The notes beneath the pieces are model-generated. The model did not search any database. It was not told where the DNA came from and saw only the letters and a list, made by a program, of their open reading frames with translations. Positions 43,540 to 52,623 of a stretch of DNA of 64,000 nucleotides are shown here, one piece after another. Made by a program: the position numbers and the translations under genes. Numbering within the stretch: the first letter of the stretch is position 1; the number at the start of each line of letters is the position of its first letter. Source of the stretch: Streptosporangium sandarakinum. Its GTDB lineage: Bacteria; Actinomycetota; Actinomycetes; Streptosporangiales; Streptosporangiaceae. The stretch spans positions 3,410,001 to 3,474,000 of the forward strand of contig NZ_JACCCO010000001.1 in assembly GCF_013409935.1 (NCBI RefSeq), in the 5' to 3' direction.

Positions 43540-44996
43540 ACGGTCCCCTCAAGCGCGTCGCCATCGCCTGTCTGCTCATGTTCGGCCTACTCATGTTCAA
43601 CGTGAACTACCTGCAGGCCGTCAAGGCGGACAAGCTGAGCTCCGACTCGCGCAACAAGCGCAACTTCCTCGCCCGCTACGAGGTCGAGCGCGGCCGGATC
43701 ACCGCCGGCGACAAGGTGCTCGCCGAGTCCGTCGACACCGGCGTCAACAAGGACTTCCGGTTCGAGCGCCGCTACCCCGGCGGCAAGGTCTACGCGCCCA
43801 TCACCGGCTTCTTCGCGCCCGAGAGCGAGCGCGACATGGAGCGCGCCGAGAACGGCCTGCTCAGCGGCTCCAGCGCCGATCTGATGCTCCGGCGCGGCAT
43901 CGACCTGTTCAGCGGCAAGAAGACCAAGGGCGCCAACGTCGACCTGACGATCGACCCCGAGGCCCAGCAGGCCGCCTACGAGGCGCTGAGCGCCAGCGGC
44001 AAGAAGGGCGCGCTGGTCGCGATCGAGCCGAAGACCGGGGCGATCCGCGCCATGGTCTCGGTGCCGTCCTACGACCCCAACCCGCTGGCCGTGCCCAACA
44101 AGGACAAGGTCAACAAGGCGTACAACAAGCTGGACAAGGACGAGGACAAGCCGCTGCTGAACCGGGCGATCGAGCGCACCTACCCGCCGGGCTCGACCTT
44201 CAAGGTGGTGACCCTGGCCGCCCTGCTGGAGAAGGACGACTCCCTGGGGCCGGAGAGCCAGGTGGACGCCCCGCAGGTGCTCGACCTGCCCAACACCACC
44301 CACGACCTGCCCAACTACGCCGGCGAGTCGTGCGGCACCGGCCGGGCGACGCTGTCGTTCGCCCTGGAGCTGTCGTGCAACACCCCGTTCGCCAAGATGG
44401 GCATGGACCTCGGCTACGACACGCTCAAGGACCAGGCCGAGAAGTTCGGCATCGGCGGCGAGCCGCTGAGCATCCCGCTCCCGGTCGCCGGCAGCGGGAT
44501 CGGCCGCAAGGAGGACGACGCCGCGCTCGCCATGACCTCCATCGGCCAGCGCAATAACCAGATGACCCCGCTGCAGATGGCCATGGTCGCCGCGGGCATC
44601 GCCAACAACGGCGTCGTCATGAAGCCGTACCTCGTCAACAAGATCGCTGACGCCGAGGGCGGCGAGATCGACTCCGCCGACCCCACCGAGCTCTCCGAGG
44701 CGGTGAGCGAGGACACCGCGCGCAAGCTGCGGGAGATGATGGTCAACGTCGTCGAGAAGGGCACCGCGGGCGCCGCGAAGATCCCCGGCGTGTCCGTCGG
44801 CGGCAAGACCGGCACCGCCGAGAACGCCCCGGGCAAGCCGCCGCACGCCTGGTTCATCTCCTTCGCTCCCGCCGAGGACCCGAAGATCGCGGTCGCGCTC
44901 ATCGTGGAGTCCGGGAGCGCCGGTGGCGAGGCCACCGGCGGTCACACCGCCGCCCCCATCGCCAAGAGTGTGATGGAAGCGGTGCTGAGACGATGA
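43536..44996 (+). CDS. pbpA: PbpA, class B penicillin-binding protein (transpeptidase)
   Basis: A 486-residue protein with one N-terminal membrane helix (RVAIACLLMFGLLMFNVNYLQAV). The transpeptidase motifs are PPGSTFKVV (SxxK), ELSCNTP (SxN-type SCN) and GGKTGTAENAP (KTG). It cross-links peptidoglycan together with RodA. ATG 43536 overlaps rodA; its stop overlaps the pknA start. Confidence 0.95.
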   Translation: MNGPLKRVAIACLLMFGLLMFNVNYLQAVKADKLSSDSRNKRNFLARYEVERGRITAGDKVLAESVDTGVNKDFRFERRYPGGKVYAPITGFFAPESERDMERAENGLLSGSSADLMLRRGIDLFSGKKTKGANVDLTIDPEAQQAAYEALSASGKKGALVAIEPKTGAIRAMVSVPSYDPNPLAVPNKDKVNKAYNKLDKDEDKPLLNRAIERTYPPGSTFKVVTLAALLEKDDSLGPESQVDAPQVLDLPNTTHDLPNYAGESCGTGRATLSFALELSCNTPFAKMGMDLGYDTLKDQAEKFGIGGEPLSIPLPVAGSGIGRKEDDAALAMTSIGQRNNQMTPLQMAMVAAGIANNGVVMKPYLVNKIADAEGGEIDSADPTELSEAVSEDTARKLREMMVNVVEKGTAGAAKIPGVSVGGKTGTAENAPGKPPHAWFISFAPAEDPKIAVALIVESGSAGGEATGGHTAAPIAKSVMEAVLRR

Positions 44997-46510
44997 CCGC
45001 GTTGCTCGGGGGCCGATACCGCCCGCTGGGGCGGATCGCGACGGGCGGCATGGGCGAGGTCTGGCGGGCCCGCGACGAGCTGCTGGGCCGCGAGGTGGCG
45101 GTGAAGCTGTTGCGCCGCCACGTGGCGGCGGACCCCGACTTCCGCGAGCGGTTCCGCATGGAGGCCAGGATCGCGGCCGGCCTGTCCGACCCCGGCATCG
45201 CCCAGGTCTTCGACTACGGCGAGGCCGACGACGTCGCCTACCTCGTGATGGAGCTGGTCCCCGGCGATTCGCTGGCGACCATCCTGAAGCGCTCCGGCCG
45301 GCTGAGCGCCGAGGACACCCTGGACATGGTCGAGCAGACCGCCCGGGCCCTGGCGGCCGCGCACCGGTCCGGGATCATCCACCGTGACATCAAGCCGGGC
45401 AACCTGTTGGTCACCGAGACCGGAACGGTGAAGATCACCGACTTCGGCATCGCCCGGGCGCTGGAGGCCGCGCCCATGACGCAGACGGGCACCGTCCTGG
45501 GCACCGCCCAGTACGTCAGCCCCGAGCAGGCGTCGGGGGAGCGGCTGACCTTCGCCACCGACGTCTACTCGCTCGGCGTGGTCGCCTACGAGTGCCTCGC
45601 GGGCCGGCCGCCGTTCGTCTCCGAGACGCAGGTGGCGATCGCGCTCATGCACATCGGCCAGGAGCCGCCGCCGCTGCCCGAGAGCGTGCCGCAGGCGGTG
45701 CGGGACCTGGTGATGCGGTGCCTGGCCAAGGACCCCGGCAGCCGCCCGGCCGGGGCCGAGGATCTGGCCGGCCGGGCCCGTGCGCTGCGCGAGTCGCTCA
45801 CCGCCGCCGGCGCGACCGGGCTGGCCCTGCTGACCGACCCGCACGGGTGGCGGGCGGAGCCCGCGAGCGAGTGGCCGCGCGACGTCGTGCCCGCCCCGGC
45901 GGACGGGGACGCCGGGGCGCAGACCCCGGTCGACGCGGCCGGGGCGGACGACGCGGATACGGCCGGCGCGGGCATCGCGGGCGCGGGTGTCGCGGGCTCG
46001 GGGATCGCGGACCCGGGCGTCGCGGGCGCGGACCCGTACGGCCTCGGCGCGGAGACCGCGGGCGGTGCGCGGCGTCCCCGGCGGGGGCTGCGCCGTACGA
46101 CGGTGATCGCCGCCACGGCGGTGGGGTGCGCGGCGGCCGTCGGGCTGGGCGCGCTGACCGCCCAGGACCTGGCGAACCAGAACGTCGACCGGGGTTCCGG
46201 CGGGTCGGTCGTCCCGGTCAGCCCGACCGTCACCGCCTCCCCGTCGCCCACGCCGACGCGCCCCCGACCGGTCCGGAGCCGGCCGTCGGCCGTGCCGACG
46301 AAACAGCACCGGCCTCCGTCCACGCCGTCGGCTACCGTAAGCACATCGGCCACGCCCAGCGCCCAGCCGAGCACGTCGCCGACACCCAGCCCCACCCCGA
46401 CCGCCCCGCCTCCGCCCCCGACCCCCACCGCCCCTCCGGCGACGCCGAGCACCACGACCAGCGCCATCCCCGACCCCGGCGAAACAGACGCGCCGAACGA
46501 GGAGACGTAA
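44993..46510 (+). CDS. pknA: PknA-like serine/threonine protein kinase
   Basis: A 505-residue kinase. Glycine loop RIATGGMGEVWRA, catalytic Lys in VAVKLLRR, HRDIKPGN, DFGIAR and a Thr-containing activation loop (TQTGTVLGTAQYVSPEQ) are all present. After the kinase domain a low-complexity GAGIAGAGVAGSG linker leads to a helix (TTVIAATAVGCAAAVGLGALTA) and a Ser/Thr/Pro-rich extracytoplasmic tail without PASTA units. Substrates are division and wall proteins by homology. Confidence 0.95.
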   Translation: MTALLGGRYRPLGRIATGGMGEVWRARDELLGREVAVKLLRRHVAADPDFRERFRMEARIAAGLSDPGIAQVFDYGEADDVAYLVMELVPGDSLATILKRSGRLSAEDTLDMVEQTARALAAAHRSGIIHRDIKPGNLLVTETGTVKITDFGIARALEAAPMTQTGTVLGTAQYVSPEQASGERLTFATDVYSLGVVAYECLAGRPPFVSETQVAIALMHIGQEPPPLPESVPQAVRDLVMRCLAKDPGSRPAGAEDLAGRARALRESLTAAGATGLALLTDPHGWRAEPASEWPRDVVPAPADGDAGAQTPVDAAGADDADTAGAGIAGAGVAGSGIADPGVAGADPYGLGAETAGGARRPRRGLRRTTVIAATAVGCAAAVGLGALTAQDLANQNVDRGSGGSVVPVSPTVTASPSPTPTRPRPVRSRPSAVPTKQHRPPSTPSATVSTSATPSAQPSTSPTPSPTPTAPPPPPTPTAPPATPSTTTSAIPDPGETDAPNEET

Positions 46511-46592
46511 TGCGGCACGGGGTCGATGATGGACACCGGTGGAACAAGGGATCACCGGCACCCAAGATGAACGGTAAGGGACAGTGCAGGAA

Positions 46593-48497
46593 ATGACTCA
46601 GCCCCGACGCCTCGGCGATCGCTACGAGCTCGACGGCGTCGTCGGACGCGGCGGCATGGCCGAGGTGTACCGCGCTCGAGACATCCGGCTGGACCGGGTC
46701 GTCGCCATCAAGACGCTCCGCGCGGACCTCGCCAGGGACCACATCTTCCAGGCGAGGTTCCGCCGGGAGGCGCAGTCCGCCGCGTCACTGAACCACCCGT
46801 CCATCGTCGCGGTCTACGACACCGGTGAGGACGTCACGGACGGCGCGCCGGTGCCGTACATCGTGATGGAGTACGTCGACGGCCGCACGCTGCGCGACCT
46901 GCTGCGCGCCGACCGGCGGCTGATGCCCGAGCGGGCGGCCGAGCTGGTCGACGGGATCCTGCGGGCGCTGGACTACAGCCACCGCGGCGGCATCGTCCAC
47001 CGGGACATCAAGCCGGCGAACATCATGATCACCCGCAACGGCGACGTCAAGGTCATGGACTTCGGCATCGCCCGCGCGATGGCCGACTCGGCCGCGACCA
47101 TGACGCAGACCGCGCAGGTCATCGGCACCGCCCAGTACCTGTCGCCGGAGCAGGCCCGGGGCGAGCGCGTGGACGCCCGCAGCGACCTGTACTCCACCGG
47201 CTGCGTGCTGTACGAGCTGCTGACCGGGCAGCCGCCGTTCACCGGCGACTCTCCCGTGGCGATCGCCTACCAGCACGTCCGCGAGGACCCGATTCCGCCG
47301 TCGCAGATCGACCCCGAGATCCCCAAGTGGGCCGACGCCATCGTGCTCAAGGCGATGGCCAAGGACCCGGCGCACCGCTACCAGAACGCCGGGGAGATGC
47401 GGGCCGACATCCAGCGGGCGCTGTCCGGGATGCCGATGGACGCCCAGACGATGGCGATCACCAACAACTACGGCTCCGCCACGCGGACCATGCAGCAGAC
47501 CCCGGCCGGCGCCTCCGGCCCGGCCACCCAGCGCACCACCGCCGTCCCGGCGTACGAGTACGGCACCGAGGCGGCCGGCGGGGGTGGCGGAGGCGGCGGA
47601 GGCCGGCGCCGCCAGCAGGGCAACGGCAACGCCGCGGTCAGGACCGCCGCGTGGATCCTGGTCCCGCTGCTGATCATCGGCGCCTTCATCGGCGTGGGCT
47701 ACATGTTCCTGAGCTCCCCCGGCGACACCGCCAAGGGCGGCAAGGTGAAGATCCCCTCGCTGGTCTCGCAGACCGAGGAGGCGGCGAGCAAGACGCTCAC
47801 CGGCATGGGGCTCAAGGTCAAGGTCGTCGAGAAGTACGACGAGGAGATGGAGAAGGGCGCGGTCATCGACACCGACCCGCCGGCCGAGACCGAGGTGGAC
47901 AAGGGCAGCGAGGTCGTCCTCACCGTCTCCAAGGGCCTGGAGAAGGTCGCGGTGCCCGACGTGGTCAACATGACCACCGAGGAGGCCACCTCCGCGCTGG
48001 AGGCCAAGAACTTCAAGGTCAGCGTGGTGCCCCAGGTCTCCAGCGGCAAGGAGGGCGTCGTCTTCAAGACCGACCCCGAGGCGGGCAAGCGGGCCGCCAA
48101 GGGCAGCACCGTCCGGCTCTACGTGCCCAAGGCGGCCGTGGAGGTGCCGAGCGTGGCCAACCTCACGGTCCAGGACGCCAAGCGGCTGCTGCAGCAGGCC
48201 GGGCTGAAGGTCAAGGTCGTCCCGCAGTCGAGCGAGCTGCCCAAGGACACCGTCCTCAGCCAGGGCCCCGAAGCGGGGGCGAAGGTCCAGCCGGGCACCA
48301 CGATCACGCTGGTCGTGTCCAGCGGCGAGGCGCCGCAGCCGACCCAGCAGCCGACGACCCCGAGCGACGAGCCGACCGTCGGCGACGACCCCCAGCCGGA
48401 CGACACCAACACCGACGACGGGTGGGGTGACGGCGGCGGCCAGGATGACGGCGGAGGCGACGTCTTCGACAACCCGCCGCCCGGCGACGGGAACTGA
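46593..48497 (+). CDS. pknB: PknB-like serine/threonine protein kinase with PASTA domains
   Basis: About 634 residues from ATG 46593 (a GTG at 46584 is also in frame). Kinase motifs: VVGRGGMAEVYRARD, VAIKTLR, VHRDIKPANI, DFGIARAM. A juxtamembrane linker with GGGGGGGGRRRQQ precedes one helix (AAWILVPLLIIGAFIGVGYMFL). Outside are three PASTA units (beginning KIPSLVSQTEEAA, VAVPDVVNMTTEEA, VEVPSVANLTVQDA) that bind muropeptides or lipid II, and a Pro/Asp-rich tail. M. tuberculosis PknB has four PASTA units, so this one has lost or merged one. Confidence 0.96.
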   Translation: MTQPRRLGDRYELDGVVGRGGMAEVYRARDIRLDRVVAIKTLRADLARDHIFQARFRREAQSAASLNHPSIVAVYDTGEDVTDGAPVPYIVMEYVDGRTLRDLLRADRRLMPERAAELVDGILRALDYSHRGGIVHRDIKPANIMITRNGDVKVMDFGIARAMADSAATMTQTAQVIGTAQYLSPEQARGERVDARSDLYSTGCVLYELLTGQPPFTGDSPVAIAYQHVREDPIPPSQIDPEIPKWADAIVLKAMAKDPAHRYQNAGEMRADIQRALSGMPMDAQTMAITNNYGSATRTMQQTPAGASGPATQRTTAVPAYEYGTEAAGGGGGGGGGRRRQQGNGNAAVRTAAWILVPLLIIGAFIGVGYMFLSSPGDTAKGGKVKIPSLVSQTEEAASKTLTGMGLKVKVVEKYDEEMEKGAVIDTDPPAETEVDKGSEVVLTVSKGLEKVAVPDVVNMTTEEATSALEAKNFKVSVVPQVSSGKEGVVFKTDPEAGKRAAKGSTVRLYVPKAAVEVPSVANLTVQDAKRLLQQAGLKVKVVPQSSELPKDTVLSQGPEAGAKVQPGTTITLVVSSGEAPQPTQQPTTPSDEPTVGDDPQPDDTNTDDGWGDGGGQDDGGGDVFDNPPPGDGN

Positions 48498-48521
48498 GCG
48501 ACCGGTCAGCACCGCGATGAG

Positions 48522-48545
48522 GGGCCTCGCCGTACGGCGGGGCCC
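48522..48545 (+). terminator. terminator of the fhaA-pknB operon
   Basis: Arms 48522-48531 and 48536-48545 pair over 10 bp (one G-T) with loop GTAC, then TTCGTCGTT. It lies 24 bp beyond the pknB stop. Confidence 0.75.
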
Positions 48546-48591
48546 TTCGTCGTTCACGGGCCGCGCGAGCCGTTCCGGGCCGGAGAGAGCG

Positions 48592-48634
48592 GTGAGCCCT
48601 TCCGTCACTCGGGGGCGATGGCGGAAGGGCTCAC
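48592..48634 (-). terminator. terminator of the trpG-side operon
   Basis: Arms 48592-48604 and 48622-48634 form a perfect 13-bp stem with a 17-nt loop directly after the trpG/pabA stop on the minus strand. Confidence 0.75.
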
Positions 48635-48637
48635 TGG

Positions 48638-49276
48638 TTAGTCGTTCAGGCGGACGCGGGTGTTACAGACCTCGCCGAGCCAGTTTCCGAGCAGCCGGTG
48701 ACCGTGCTCGGAGACCACCGACTCCGGGTGGAACTGCACGCCCTCGACGGGCGCGGTACGGTGCCGCAGGCCCATCACCGTGCCGTCGGCGGTGGTCGCG
48801 GTCACCCGGAGGTCGGCCGGCACGGTCTCCGGGACGACGGCCAGCGAGTGGTAGCGGGTCATGGTGACCGGGGACGGCAGCCCGGCGAAGACCCCGCTGC
48901 CGTCATGGATGATCGCGCTGGTCCGGCCGTGCATCAGCTCGGGGGCCCGCGCGACGGTCGCGCCGTGGGCCACGGCGATGGCCTGATGGCCGAGGCAGAC
49001 GCCGAGCAGCGGCAGGCCGCGGTCCCGGCAGCGGATCACGAGCGGGACGCTCACCCCGGCGTCCTCGGGGGTGCCGGGGCCGGGGCTGATCAGGACCCCG
49101 TCGAACCCGTCGGCGTCCTCGGCCGCGACCAGGTCGCGCGGGCGGACGTCACAGAAGGCGCCCAGCTCGCGGAGGTACTGGACGATCGTGTGGACGAAGC
49201 TGTCGTGGTTGTCCACGACGAGGACGCGCGGCGCCGTCCCCGGCCGGCGCGGGATCATCGGGTGGCGCGGGGTCAT
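48638..49276 (-). CDS. trpG: anthranilate/aminodeoxychorismate synthase glutamine amidotransferase subunit
   Basis: A 212-residue class I amidotransferase. The nucleophile Cys94 is in GVCLGHQAI and the His183/Glu185 pair in FHPESV; VDNHDSFVHTI and ISPGPGTP are family signatures. It supplies ammonia from glutamine to a TrpE or PabB subunit that is not in the window, so anthranilate or folate use (trpG or pabA) cannot be told apart. ATG 49276 overlaps the upstream small gene by ATGA. Confidence 0.95.
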   Translation of the reverse strand: MTPRHPMIPRRPGTAPRVLVVDNHDSFVHTIVQYLRELGAFCDVRPRDLVAAEDADGFDGVLISPGPGTPEDAGVSVPLVIRCRDRGLPLLGVCLGHQAIAVAHGATVARAPELMHGRTSAIIHDGSGVFAGLPSPVTMTRYHSLAVVPETVPADLRVTATTADGTVMGLRHRTAPVEGVQFHPESVVSEHGHRLLGNWLGEVCNTRVRLND

Positions 49277-49431
49277 GGGACCATCGTGACGTGGTCGAAG
49301 GGAATCCGGGTCTCGATCCAGGGGAACACGAGGAACCAGAGTACGGCCACCGCCAGCCCGGCCAGTGTCAGCGCCGTGACCGTCTTCCACACGGGGCCGC
49401 CGGGAAGCAGCCGCCAGATCCACTCGTACAC
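49273..49431 (-). CDS. 52-residue conserved-type membrane protein upstream of trpG
   Basis: GTG 49431 is preceded by GGAGG at good spacing and opens a 52-residue frame starting VYEWIWRLLPGGPVWK, then one membrane helix (ALTLAGLAVAVLWFLVFPWIE) and ending RIPFDHVTMVP. Its stop overlaps the trpG start (ATGA). Similar short proteins with MYEWIWR-type starts sit at this place in streptomycetes. Function unknown; easily missed because of its length. Confidence 0.8.
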   Translation of the reverse strand: MYEWIWRLLPGGPVWKTVTALTLAGLAVAVLWFLVFPWIETRIPFDHVTMVP

Positions 49432-49441
49432 GCGACCCTCC

Positions 49442-50236
49442 TCATCCGCTCGTGTCGTGTTCGCCCGCCGGGCCGTGCGTGGAGTGCCCGTCCACGGCGC
49501 GGTCTCCCTTCACGCCCGTTCCCGCGGCCGGGCCGTCCGGTGGACGGCCGGCCCGTGGTGGTTCCGGCTTCCGATCGGCCCGCGGCGGCTCCGGCTTCCG
49601 GTCCGCCCTCCAGGGGCGGTGGTCCCGGCGTCCCTCCAGCTCGCCGGTGACGATCAGTCGCTGGGCGGCGGAGTACTCCGGGTGGCAGGTGGAAAGCGTG
49701 ATCAGAGCCCTGGTCGGCCTGCGATCGGGATGGGCGGGGTTCGGGGCGATGACGTCGAGGTCGGTGGGATCGACCACGCGCTTGTCGGTGACCCGGTAGG
49801 TGTAGCGGGCGTCGCGGGCGTCGACCACGATGTAGTCGCCCCGGCGGAGCTCGTCGAGACGGTTGAACGGGGCGGCATAGGTGGTTCGGTGCCCCGAAAT
49901 AACGAAATTTCCAATTTTTCCGGGCAGGGCGGAGCCGGGGTAGTGGCCGGGCCCCATCCGGAGCTGCTCCCAGCCGACGCCCTCCACCACGGCGTACCGG
50001 TAGAGATCGCCGAGCCGGGGGATCCGCAGCATTGCCAGCGCCCCGCCCACCTGGACCTCGCCGAGCCGGCCGGTCCGCACGATGTTCTTCCTGGCCTCGA
50101 CGAGCTGCCTGCGCAGCAGCGTCTGCTGCTCACCCGTGTAGGAGCCGGTCCCCCAGACGAGGTAGGCGCAGAAGAGCAGCAGGACCGCGCCCAGCGTGAC
50201 GCCCGTCTCCCCCAGGGCTCTCAGCGCGGCTCTCAT
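49442..50236 (-). CDS. class E sortase
   Basis: A 264-residue sortase with an N-terminal anchor (GVTLGAVLLLFCAYLVW). Catalytic residues are His116 in ISGHRTTY, Cys184 in ITLSTC and Arg193 in AQRLIVTG. Class E sortases attach LAXTG-type proteins to peptidoglycan in actinomycetes. The C-terminal 65 residues are an unusual basic Pro-rich tail with a repeated RADRKPEPP unit. It lies 10 bp upstream of the small membrane gene in one operon. Confidence 0.92.
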   Translation of the reverse strand: MRAALRALGETGVTLGAVLLLFCAYLVWGTGSYTGEQQTLLRRQLVEARKNIVRTGRLGEVQVGGALAMLRIPRLGDLYRYAVVEGVGWEQLRMGPGHYPGSALPGKIGNFVISGHRTTYAAPFNRLDELRRGDYIVVDARDARYTYRVTDKRVVDPTDLDVIAPNPAHPDRRPTRALITLSTCHPEYSAAQRLIVTGELEGRRDHRPWRADRKPEPPRADRKPEPPRAGRPPDGPAAGTGVKGDRAVDGHSTHGPAGEHDTSG

Positions 50237-50442
50237 TCGCTCAGGCTAGGCGGAAGAGGCGGCCCGGGACCGGAGCGAAGCGCGCCGTTGGCGCAAGGTT
50301 TGCCCCGTGCTGATCGCCCGTGGGATCGCCATGTCCCATGTGTGCGGTCTATTCTTACTCGGGTCTTCACCCACCAGCGACTACGCTGGCTACACGGCCT
50401 GCGCACGATCCGGACCGCGCAGGGTTGACGCAGGAGAACCCA

Positions 50443-50688
50443 GTGCCCAAGTCCAAGTCTCGCAAGAAGGCGGTCTACACCCCGCCCCAGACGGCCCAGA
50501 CGGTCAAGGTGAGCCCGCGCTGGCTCGCGCCGGTCATGGTGGCCTCCTGGATCATCGGCATCCTGTGGATCGCCGTCTACTATGTGGCCCCCACCGCGCC
50601 CCTCATCGGCGCCCTCGGCAACTGGAACCTGTTCATCGGGTTCGTTTTCATCATCTTCGGTGTGGTGCTGTCCACCCGCTGGCGTTAG
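50443..50688 (+). CDS. crgA: CrgA, cell division regulator
   Basis: An 81-residue protein starting at GTG 50443 after AGGAG: VPKSKSRKKAVYTPP, then two membrane helices (LAPVMVASWIIGILWIAVYYV and WNLFIGFVFIIFGVVLST). CrgA inhibits or coordinates FtsZ-ring and PBP assembly in actinomycetes. It is divergent from the sortase operon. Confidence 0.96.
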   Translation: MPKSKSRKKAVYTPPQTAQTVKVSPRWLAPVMVASWIIGILWIAVYYVAPTAPLIGALGNWNLFIGFVFIIFGVVLSTRWR

Positions 50689-50739
50689 TTCTTTCCACAG
50701 GGTTATCCACACCCTGGGGAAGCCCCAGGGTGTGGATGA

Positions 50740-51618
50740 TCAAACAGGAAGGCCGTACCGCGCCGCGTAGGCGATCGGCGGCAGCAGCACGACCGCCGCC
50801 ACCAGCAGCAGGAGCACCGCCACACAGCAGGCCAGCTGGAACGCGTTGCGGTTCGCGCGCGGGGCGTGGACGAGGATCGCCGCCACCGCGACGCCCGCGA
50901 CCAGACCGCCCAGGTGGCCCTGCCAGCTGATGCCGCTGAGGGTGAACGTGAGCAGCACGTTGATGCCGATCAGCCACAGCACGCCGGTGACGTCGTAGCG
51001 GAGCTTCCGGCCCACCACGAACAGCGCGCCGAACAGGCCGTAGATCGCACCCGAGGCGCCCACCGCGTTGATGCCGAACAGGTATATCGCCACCGATCCG
51101 CCGAGCGCGGAGAGCAGGTAGAGAGCCAGGAAGCGCAGCGAGCCGAGGCTGCGTTCGAGCTGCGGGCCGATGACGTACAGCGCCAGCATGTTGAACAGGA
51201 TGTGGGTGATCGAGAAGCCCCGTCCCGGCTGCGCGTGCAGGAACGCGCCGGTGACCAGGCGCCACCACTCGCCCTCGTGGATGGCGGGGGAGAAGGTGGA
51301 GAAGGTGGCGATCACCCCCGGGTCGAGGAACTGGGCGCCGTAGGCCAGGACGTTCACTACCAGGAGCGTCCAGACCACGTACGGGGTGCCGACCGGCCTG
51401 CCGCCGAAGACCGCCTGGGTCCGCCGTACCGTCTTGCCGCCCTCGGCCACGCACTCGGGGCACTGGAAGCCCACCGAGGCGTCCCGCATGCAGTCGGGGC
51501 AGATCGGACGCTCACAGCGCTGGCAGCGCACGTAGGTCTCACGGCCGGGATGGCGGTAACAGGTGGGGACGGCCGCGGTGTCAGCGGTGTCAGGCTCGCC
51601 GGGAGGCTGGGTGGTCAT
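50740..51618 (-). CDS. rhomboid-family intramembrane serine protease with N-terminal zinc-binding domain
   Basis: A 292-residue protein. The N-terminus has a B-box/zinc-ribbon-like cluster (CYRHPGRET, CQRCERPICPDCM, CPECV; Cys20, 32, 35, 40, 43, 53, 56). Six or seven helices follow with catalytic Ser189 in VGASGAIYG, His235 in WQGHLGG, and HILFNML. It cleaves membrane helices; substrates unknown. It lies at the conserved site between crgA and ppiA. Confidence 0.94.
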   Translation of the reverse strand: MTTQPPGEPDTADTAAVPTCYRHPGRETYVRCQRCERPICPDCMRDASVGFQCPECVAEGGKTVRRTQAVFGGRPVGTPYVVWTLLVVNVLAYGAQFLDPGVIATFSTFSPAIHEGEWWRLVTGAFLHAQPGRGFSITHILFNMLALYVIGPQLERSLGSLRFLALYLLSALGGSVAIYLFGINAVGASGAIYGLFGALFVVGRKLRYDVTGVLWLIGINVLLTFTLSGISWQGHLGGLVAGVAVAAILVHAPRANRNAFQLACCVAVLLLLVAAVVLLPPIAYAARYGLPV

Positions 51619-51908
51619 GGCGTCTCGCTGCCCCTTCGACCGTGCTGTTGTCCACAGGCTGCCAGCCTATTAAGGATCCGGGGTGTCCGCGCACGCCACA
51701 GTGGCCGGGAGCGGCCGTACGACGGGTGCGGACGTCCGCACGGCGGCGCGTGCGGGCCCGCGGTGGCCGTACGGCGGGCGCCGCCGCCCGCGCGGCGGCG
51801 GGTGCGACGGTCCCGCGGTGGCCGTACGGCGGGCATGGGTGTCCGCGCCGTGAGGCGGCCGGCGGCCCCGTGCGCGGGGTCGCCGGCCGCCCGACGGTCA
51901 CGGGCGGA
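51619..51908. repeat. intergenic gap with two identical 23-bp repeats
   Basis: No gene. A 23-bp sequence beginning CCCGCGGTGGCCGTACGG occurs identically at 51757-51779 and 51812-51834 (period 55), with a weaker relative near 51713. It lies after ppiA and before the rhomboid gene on the minus strand. Confidence 0.75.
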
Positions 51909-52445
51909 TCAGCCCTGGACGCGGTCGATGGTGACCGACTCCAGGACGACCGGCTCCTTGGGCCGGTCACGGGCGTCGGTGTCGGTCTTGGCGATGGCGT
52001 CGACGACGTTCTGGCCCTCGATGACCTCTCCGAAGATGGTGTGGCGGCCGTTGAGGTGCGGCGTGGGCACCACGGTGATGAAGAACTGCGAGCCGTTGGT
52101 GCCGCGGCCGCCCTGGATGCCGGCGTTGGCCATGGCCAGCAGGTAGGGGCGGTTGAAGAACAGCTCGGGGTGGATCTCGTCGTCGAACTTGTAGCCCGGC
52201 CCGCCGATGCCCTGGCCCAGCGGGTCGCCGCCCTGGATCATGAAGCCGTCGATGACGCGGTGGAAGACCGTGCCGTCGTAGAGCTTGTCGGTGGTCTTCT
52301 GGCCTGTCTCCGGATGCACCCACTCACGGGTGCCCTCGGCCAGCTCGACGAAGTTGCGCACCGTCTTGGGCGCGTGGTCCGGGAAGAGCTGAACCTTCAC
52401 GGTGCCGCGGTTGGTGTTCAGAGTAGCGATCAACTTCTCAGCCAC
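51909..52445 (-). CDS. ppiA: cyclophilin-type peptidyl-prolyl cis-trans isomerase
   Basis: A 178-residue cyclophilin: TNRGTVKVQLFPDHAPKTVRNFVELAEG, FHRVIDGFMIQGGDP, GTNGSQFFIT and HTIFGEVIEG. Active-site Arg in FHRVI and the GSQFFIT strand are intact. It has no signal peptide, so it acts in the cytosol. GTG 52445 follows AGGGGG; the longer frame to 52667 crosses the divergent promoter region. Confidence 0.95.
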   Translation of the reverse strand: MAEKLIATLNTNRGTVKVQLFPDHAPKTVRNFVELAEGTREWVHPETGQKTTDKLYDGTVFHRVIDGFMIQGGDPLGQGIGGPGYKFDDEIHPELFFNRPYLLAMANAGIQGGRGTNGSQFFITVVPTPHLNGRHTIFGEVIEGQNVVDAIAKTDTDARDRPKEPVVLESVTIDRVQG

Positions 52446-52623
52446 GAGGGACTGCCCCCTTCGGGTCTCTTTGTTCACACCCTGTGCGAGGTGCTGTTTT
52501 GTGGTCTTGTGATGGCTGCGGCCGGAGCCGGTCCATCTAGCATCCTCCCACGGCCGGTAATGATTGAGCCGCCTTCGATCGGGAAGGGGACGCAACGGGG
52601 CCCCGACGACTGGGGAGGTTGAT

